This document shows, piece after piece, positions 32,550 through 37,843 of a stretch of 37,843 bases of DNA. How positions within the stretch are numbered: position 1 is the first letter of the stretch; every line of letters begins with the position of its first letter. The position numbers and the translations under genes are program-made. Source of the DNA: Sphingomonas sp. (GTDB lineage Bacteria; Pseudomonadota; Alphaproteobacteria; Sphingomonadales; Sphingomonadaceae); NCBI GenBank assembly GCA_019508115.1, contig JAEKMC010000073.1, positions 1-37,843 of the forward strand. The letters run 5' to 3'. The notes beneath the pieces were generated by a model that was given only the letters and a program-made list of their open reading frames with translations, had not been told where the DNA came from and searched no databases.

Positions 32550-33944
32550 ATGGCTGACTATGATTTCGACGTGCTGGTGATCGGTTCGGGTCCCGGCGGC
32601 TATGTCGCGGCGATCCGCGCGGCGCAGCTCGGCCTAAGGACCGCGTGCGCGGAGAGCCGCGAGACGCTGGGCGGCACGTGCCTCAACGTCGGCTGCATCC
32701 CGTCGAAGGCGATGTTGCATGCCTCCGAGCTGTACGACGAAGCCGCCGGCGGCGCGCTCGCGAAGCTCGGCGTCAAGATCGACAAGATGAGCCTCGACCT
32801 CGAGACGATGCACGGCCAGCGCAAGGACGCGGTCAAGCAGCTCACCGGCGGCATCGAATATCTGTTCAAGAAGAATAAGGTCGAATGGCTCAAGGGCCAT
32901 GCGAGCTTTCAGGACGCACACAGCGTCAAAGTTGGCGACCGCAATGTCACCGCGAAGAATATCGTGATCGCGACCGGATCCTCGGTCACACCGCTGCCCG
33001 GCGTCGCGATCGACCAGAAGGTGATCGTCGATTCGACCGGCGCGCTCGAGCTGGAGAAGGTCCCCGGCCATATGGTCGTGATCGGCGGCGGCGTGATCGG
33101 GCTCGAACTGGGTTCGGTCTGGCGTCGTCTCGGCGCCAAGGTCACCGTGGTCGAATATCTCGACCAGATCCTGCCCGGCATGGACGGCGAGGTCCGCAAG
33201 GAAGCCAACAAGATCCTCAAGAAGCAGGGGATGGAGTTCAAGCTGTCGACCAAGGTCACCAAGGTCGAAGCCGGCAAGAAGGGTGCGACGATCATGGTCG
33301 AGCCCGCCGCGGGCGGCGCCGCCGAGACGATCGAAGCCGATGTGGTCTTGGTCTCGATCGGCCGTCGCGCCAACACCGAAGGCCTCGGCCTCGACAAGGC
33401 TGGGTTGGCGACCAACCCGCGCGGCCAGATCGACATCGAGCCTGATTTCGCGACCAAGGTTTCTGGTATCTGGGCGATCGGCGACGTCGTTCCTGGCCCC
33501 ATGCTCGCGCACAAGGCCGAGGATGAAGGCATTGCGGTTGCCGAGAATATCGCGGGCTTGACCGGAATCGTGAACCACGACGTCATCCCGAGCGTGGTCT
33601 ATACCTCACCCGAGATCGCGGGCGTCGGCCTGACCGAGGAGCAGGCCAAGGAGCGCGGACCAGTCAAGGTCGGCAAGTTCCCGATGCTCGCCAACAGCCG
33701 CGCCAAGACCAATCATGAGCCCGATGGCTTCGTGAAGGTGATCGCGGACGCGGATAGCGACCGCGTGCTCGGTGTCTGGTGCATCGCCAGCGTCGCGGGC
33801 ACGATGATCGCGCAGGCGGCGCAGGCGATGGAGTTCGGCGCGACCAGCGAGGATATCGCCTACACCTGCCACGCCCACCCGACGCACAGCGAGGCGATCA
33901 AGGAAGCGGCGATGGCGGTGCAGGGCAAGCCGATCCACATCTGA
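32550..33944 (+). CDS. lpd: Dihydrolipoyl dehydrogenase
   Basis: 464 aa; GGTCLNVGCIPSKAML, IWAIGDVVPGPMLAHKAEDEG, CHAHPTHSEA. Confidence 0.96.
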   Translation: MADYDFDVLVIGSGPGGYVAAIRAAQLGLRTACAESRETLGGTCLNVGCIPSKAMLHASELYDEAAGGALAKLGVKIDKMSLDLETMHGQRKDAVKQLTGGIEYLFKKNKVEWLKGHASFQDAHSVKVGDRNVTAKNIVIATGSSVTPLPGVAIDQKVIVDSTGALELEKVPGHMVVIGGGVIGLELGSVWRRLGAKVTVVEYLDQILPGMDGEVRKEANKILKKQGMEFKLSTKVTKVEAGKKGATIMVEPAAGGAAETIEADVVLVSIGRRANTEGLGLDKAGLATNPRGQIDIEPDFATKVSGIWAIGDVVPGPMLAHKAEDEGIAVAENIAGLTGIVNHDVIPSVVYTSPEIAGVGLTEEQAKERGPVKVGKFPMLANSRAKTNHEPDGFVKVIADADSDRVLGVWCIASVAGTMIAQAAQAMEFGATSEDIAYTCHAHPTHSEAIKEAAMAVQGKPIHI

Positions 33945-33965
33945 TCCGGCTCCGCGCGCCGGCTC

Positions 33966-35669
33966 TTATGTGGCCACCTCGCGGCGGGCCGCCGCCACAG
34001 CGTGATCGAGCGAATCGTTGAAATGGATGTCGGGCGCGCGCGCGCCATGCATCAGCAGCAGCCGGCGGACGGCTGCCCGCGCGCCCGCGATGTGGACGGT
34101 GGCATCATGCCGCCGTGCATCGCGTGCGAAACCCATGATCATCGCGGCCGCGGTGGAATCGAGGACGGGCACGCCTGACAGATCCAGCACATAGGCTTTG
34201 GCATGTTCGCCGATACGGTCGAGCGTGGCCGCAACCTCGCCCACCGCGCCGAAGAAGAAGGCGCCGGTGATGCGATAGACGATCACGTCATGATCGGCGA
34301 TTAGCGCTCGCGAATAGGCTGCGCCCTCGCCCGAATCCGCCTGATCGTCATCGGCCACGAACACGGGGCGATCGATTTCCACCGCATGCGCCATGCGGTG
34401 CAGGAACAGCAGCGCGCCGATCCCGAAGCCGACCAATATGCCCTCGGTCAGGTCGCGGAATACCACCAGCAGGAAGGTCACGAGCAAAACGACCGCGTCG
34501 CCGCGCGATGCGCGCAGCAATATCCTGAATTCGTGCTTCTCCGCCATGTTCCACGAAACCACCGCGAGCACGCCCGCGAGCGACGCCAGGGGAATCGCGC
34601 TCGCCAGTGGGGCGGCAATCGCCATGAACGCCAACAGGATCAGCGCGTGCAGCATGCCCGATATTGGCCCGCGCGCGCCGGCACGAACATTGGTCGCGGT
34701 ACGCGCGATCGTCCCGGTCACGCAGATTCCGCCGAACAAAGCCGAGGCGATATTCGCCGCCCCCTGCGCCACCAACTCGCAGTTTGAGCGGTGGCGGCGG
34801 CCTGACATACTGTCCGCCACCACCGCCGACAGCAGGCTCTCGATCCCGCCGAGCAAGGCGAAGGAGAAAGCGGCGGGGAGCATCTCCTGAATACGGACGA
34901 GCGACAGGTCCGGCAGATGCGGCGCCGGCAGCGAGCGCGGAATGCCGCCGAACCGCGATCCGATCGTTTCGACCGGCAGGTGGAGCAGCCAGGTGGCGAG
35001 CGCCCCCGCCGCGACCGCGATCAGGAATCCGGGCCAATGCGGTCGCAGCCGTCGCAGGACCAGGATCGCCGCGATCGAACAAAGGGCCACCGCCAAAGCA
35101 GGCACGCTCAGGCTGGGCAATGCGGCGGACAGCGCCATGATCTTAGGCAGGAACGGCCCAGGTTCGCGTCCCGCGAGCGTCAGGCCAAGCAGGTCCTTGA
35201 GCTGGCTCGCGAAAATGATGACCGCGATGCCCGATGTGAAGCCGACCGTCACGGGATAAGGGATATATTTGATGAAGGTGCCGAGCCGCAGGAAGCCGAT
35301 GACGAGCAGGATCATGCCCGCCAGCAACGTCGCGAGAAGCAGTCCGTCCACGCCATGGGCCGCGACCGTAGCCGCCACCAGCACGATGAAGGCACCCGCC
35401 GGGCCGCCGATCTGGAATCGGCTGCCGCTCAGCGCCGACACGACGAAGCCGCCGACGATCGCTGTGTAGAGCCCGCGATCGGGTGTGACGCCCGATGCGA
35501 TCGCAATCGCCATCGATAACGGCAATGCGACGATCGCCACGGTCAGGCCGGCGACGAAATCGGCCTTGAGGTCCTGGAACCGATAATGCTCACGCAAGAC
35601 GGTGACGAGCTTCGGGGTGAACAGGTCGAGAAAGCCTGGTCGATTTCTCGTCATGCGGTTTTGGATCAT
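33966..35669 (-). CDS. SulP family inorganic anion transporter with STAS domain
   Basis: 567 aa; DFVAGLTVAIVALPLSMAIAIASGVTPDRGLYTAIVGG; C-terminal STAS VLDLSGVPVLDSTAAAMI. Confidence 0.92.
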   Translation of the reverse strand: MIQNRMTRNRPGFLDLFTPKLVTVLREHYRFQDLKADFVAGLTVAIVALPLSMAIAIASGVTPDRGLYTAIVGGFVVSALSGSRFQIGGPAGAFIVLVAATVAAHGVDGLLLATLLAGMILLVIGFLRLGTFIKYIPYPVTVGFTSGIAVIIFASQLKDLLGLTLAGREPGPFLPKIMALSAALPSLSVPALAVALCSIAAILVLRRLRPHWPGFLIAVAAGALATWLLHLPVETIGSRFGGIPRSLPAPHLPDLSLVRIQEMLPAAFSFALLGGIESLLSAVVADSMSGRRHRSNCELVAQGAANIASALFGGICVTGTIARTATNVRAGARGPISGMLHALILLAFMAIAAPLASAIPLASLAGVLAVVSWNMAEKHEFRILLRASRGDAVVLLVTFLLVVFRDLTEGILVGFGIGALLFLHRMAHAVEIDRPVFVADDDQADSGEGAAYSRALIADHDVIVYRITGAFFFGAVGEVAATLDRIGEHAKAYVLDLSGVPVLDSTAAAMIMGFARDARRHDATVHIAGARAAVRRLLLMHGARAPDIHFNDSLDHAVAAARREVAT

Positions 35670-35932
35670 TGGCGTCCGGAGGGGCTTGCGGCTTTCAACC
35701 GCACCCCCCGGCCTCCTGCCGGACTGTCGGCCCCGTCGCCGATCAGCGAAATGCCCGCGCGATCGAGCGCCTCGATCACTTTCATGAGTGTATCGATGAC
35801 GCCGCGCACCACCCCGTCGCTTGCCTCCATGCGCTGGATCGTGGGCAGCGACACACCCGCCAGTTCCGCAAGCTGACGCTGGTCAATTCCCAACAAGGCA
35901 CGCGCTGCGCGCATTTGTCCGGCCGTGATCAT
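35666..35932 (-). CDS. XRE-family helix-turn-helix regulator
   Basis: From ATG 35932: MITAGQMRAARALLGIDQRQLAELAGVSLPTIQRMEASDG...; stop overlaps the SulP start (4 bp). Confidence 0.88.
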   Translation of the reverse strand: MITAGQMRAARALLGIDQRQLAELAGVSLPTIQRMEASDGVVRGVIDTLMKVIEALDRAGISLIGDGADSPAGGRGVRLKAASPSGRQ

Positions 35933-35971
35933 GCAAGTTTCCTTCGTCACTATCCATATATCACATATGAA

Positions 35972-35994
35972 TTATGATGTTCAATACATCATAA
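35972..35994. promoter_or_regulatory. Candidate operator palindrome upstream of the XRE-sulP operon
   Basis: TTATGATGT-tcaat-ACATCATAA, perfect 9-bp inverted repeat in an AT-rich segment 40 bp upstream of the XRE ATG. Confidence 0.55.
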
Positions 35995-36078
35995 CCTACG
36001 AGCCGTCCGGGTTCAGATCCGCCTCTTATCGTGGGCAACCAAATTCCGATCCGCACGTAGACAGAAGACGGAGAAGAG

Positions 36079-36735
36079 ATGCCGAAAACCATCACGTCGA
36101 GAATGCTGCCGTTTTCGGCGTGCTTTGCCTTGCTCCTCTCCGCCTGCGGGGAAAGAGCGCCGCAACTGCCTACCGGCGCGCTGGATCAGGCGGCCGCCTG
36201 CGGTGTGGTCGCGGCGGCAAGCGAGCGCGAAGCGGCGGGTGCCAAGGGCGAGCTGCCAGCCGACGCGCAGACGCGTATCCTCCATTATGCGATGCTCTAT
36301 GCATCGTCGGGCACGGCGCTCGACGAAGACAAGGTCAACGCGGTGTCCAAGCGGATGCCTGCCCTGTTCGACCAGACGATCAAGGGCGATTGGCATGCCT
36401 TGCAGCCCACCTGCGCCGCCGCTTTCCCAGCCAGCCGGGTCAGCCAGCCAATATTACCTGCCAAGCCGCTCGATGCGATGCTCCAGTGCGATGCGCTCGC
36501 CGCATTCCTGCGCAAGGCACTGGCCGATCAAGGCTCGACCTATGCCGGCGCGGCTAATGCTTATGGCAGCTTCATCGAAAAGCTCGATCCCAAGCTGAGC
36601 GTGACGCTCCGTGCCGCCGGCCTGCGCAATGGCGACGCGTTACGCGAAAAGAAGCTTGAGGAACTCGCGGCGGCCGCGAAACTGGGTCAACCGCCCGCCG
36701 TGATCGATGCCTGCGAAAAGGCCTATGCGGCCTGA
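36079..36735 (+). CDS. Hypothetical lipoprotein
   Basis: Signal MPKTITSRMLPFSACFALLLSACGE with LSAC lipobox; RBS-like GGAGAAGAG upstream. Confidence 0.75.
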   Translation: MPKTITSRMLPFSACFALLLSACGERAPQLPTGALDQAAACGVVAAASEREAAGAKGELPADAQTRILHYAMLYASSGTALDEDKVNAVSKRMPALFDQTIKGDWHALQPTCAAAFPASRVSQPILPAKPLDAMLQCDALAAFLRKALADQGSTYAGAANAYGSFIEKLDPKLSVTLRAAGLRNGDALREKKLEELAAAAKLGQPPAVIDACEKAYAA

Positions 36736-36738
36736 ACG

Positions 36739-36764
36739 GATGGGGCCGGCTTCCCGGCCCCATC
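36739..36764. terminator. Hairpin between convergent genes, likely bidirectional terminator
   Basis: GATGGGGCCGG-cttc-CCGGCCCCATC, 11-bp perfect stem between stops at 36735 and 36768; weak U-tract. Confidence 0.6.
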
Positions 36765-36767
36765 CCA

Positions 36768-37244
36768 TTATCTACATTTGACCTGGTTCTGGTCGATCGA
36801 TTTGCCCGCGAGCGCGCCGAGCGCGCCGCCAATCAATGTGCCCGCGGCGCGATGATGGCCGCCATCGATGATGTTGCCGAGAATGCCTCCGCCGGCCGCG
36901 CCGATGATCAGGCCGGTCGTGCCATCGCTACGCTTGCAATAATAACGCCCGTCCGAGCCGCGATAGACCTGGTCGTTCGAAGCCAGCGCGCGCTCCTGAT
37001 AGCGAGGATCGTCGCGATAGTCGCGGGATGCATCATAGCTCGTCGCATAAGGGTCTGAGCCATAGCGGCCACGATCCGCGCGGGCGATCGCGGAATAACG
37101 GTCGCGCTCGGCCTGATACCGGGCCGTTTCGGAGCGGTAGCGTTCCTGCGCATAATCCCAACGGCGCTGGTCCTCGGCGCTCTGCGCTGCCAGCGGTGCC
37201 GCAATCGCGGCGGTTGCGATGATAGCGGTTATGATCTTTTTCAT
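36768..37244 (-). CDS. Exported glycine-zipper 2TM-type protein
   Basis: From ATG 37244 (MKKIITAIIATAAIAAPLAAQSAEDQRRWDYAQERY...), AGGAGG RBS; C-terminal GLIIGAAGGGILGNIIDGGHHRAAGTLIGGALGALAGKSIDQ. Confidence 0.82.
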   Translation of the reverse strand: MKKIITAIIATAAIAAPLAAQSAEDQRRWDYAQERYRSETARYQAERDRYSAIARADRGRYGSDPYATSYDASRDYRDDPRYQERALASNDQVYRGSDGRYYCKRSDGTTGLIIGAAGGGILGNIIDGGHHRAAGTLIGGALGALAGKSIDQNQVKCR

Positions 37245-37321
37245 CCCATTCCTCCTTTGGGTTCGACCCGAGGTAACGCGCGGCGGCTGAACCGGCTGCG
37301 AACGATCGTTACAGCTGTGGT

Positions 37322-37843
37322 TCAGGGGAGCCGCTGCCCAAGCACCTGATAGGCCATCACCGCGCAGGAGATGGCAGCATTGAGGCTGTCGGCCTTGCCG
37401 AGCATCGGGATCTTGACGCGGATGTCGCACGCGGCGGCATAATCGGCGGGCAGCCCCTGCGCTTCGTTGCCGACCAGCAGGAACGTCGGCGCGGCGTAGA
37501 CCGGCCGGCGATAATCCTCGCTCGCTTCCAGGCTCAACCCGATCAGCTGGCCTGGGCCGGACCGCAGCCAGGGCAGGAATTCCTCCCAGCGCGCCTGCGC
37601 GATCCGCTGCGTGAAGAGCGCGCCCATGCTCGCGCGCACCGCCTCGACCGAGAAAGGGTCGACCGTATCGTCGATCAGGATCAGTCCGCCCGCGCCGACC
37701 GCGTCGCCGGTGCGCAGCATCGTGCCGAGATTGCCGGGATCGCGCATCGCCTGCGCCACCAGCCAGATGCCGGATTGGCCGCGGTCGATCCCCGCAAGAC
37801 TCGTATCGAACTGACGATAAACGCCCAGCACGACCTGCGGATT
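37322..37843 (-). CDS. TrmH/SpoU family RNA methyltransferase, partial (5' end beyond window)
   Basis: AMRDPGNLGTMLRTGDAVGAGGLILID, FLLVGNEAQGLP, IPMLGKADSLNAAISCAVMAYQ; frame stays open to the right edge. Confidence 0.9.
   Translation of the reverse strand, partial: NPQVVLGVYRQFDTSLAGIDRGQSGIWLVAQAMRDPGNLGTMLRTGDAVGAGGLILIDDTVDPFSVEAVRASMGALFTQRIAQARWEEFLPWLRSGPGQLIGLSLEASEDYRRPVYAAPTFLLVGNEAQGLPADYAAACDIRVKIPMLGKADSLNAAISCAVMAYQVLGQRLP

Overview
GC-rich chromosomal window that looks like a Sphingomonadales-type alphaproteobacterium (taxonomy inferred from gene content only). Left part (1-9.4 kb): the 5' part of a minus-strand type I PKS (KS-AT-DH visible, runs off the left edge), divergent from a capsule-type cluster: KpsS-like, SDR, LTA-synthase-like phosphoglycerol transferase, a single-module KpsC-like protein and a PhyH dioxygenase. 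A tRNA-Ala(CGC) follows. Middle: a SWFGD/DUF2171 protein behind an EcfG-like promoter, M28 peptidase, DUF445, RND efflux pump, PrmA, SDR and a soluble globin-coupled-sensor-like MCP. Right: a TCA cluster sdhCDAB-zapE-mdh-[GIY-YIG]-sucD-sucA-sucB-lpd, then SulP+XRE, a lipoprotein, a glycine-zipper protein and a partial SpoU-type rRNA methyltransferase. Main points for follow-up: (1) a 26-bp REP-like palindromic unit occurs as inverted pairs at three intercistronic sites of the TCA cluster, and at one site the two arms tightly enclose a small GIY-YIG nuclease gene (~388 bp), so it is a candidate nuclease-carrying REPIN-like mobile element; (2) sucA has an internal deletion plus frameshift that removes the GYEGQGPEHSS region; (3) the PKS AT domain lacks the segment carrying its second catalytic His; (4) there are candidate regulatory sites (EcfG promoter, XRE operator palindrome). 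The supplied ORF track omits the PKS and shows only part of the methyltransferase because they run off the window ends.
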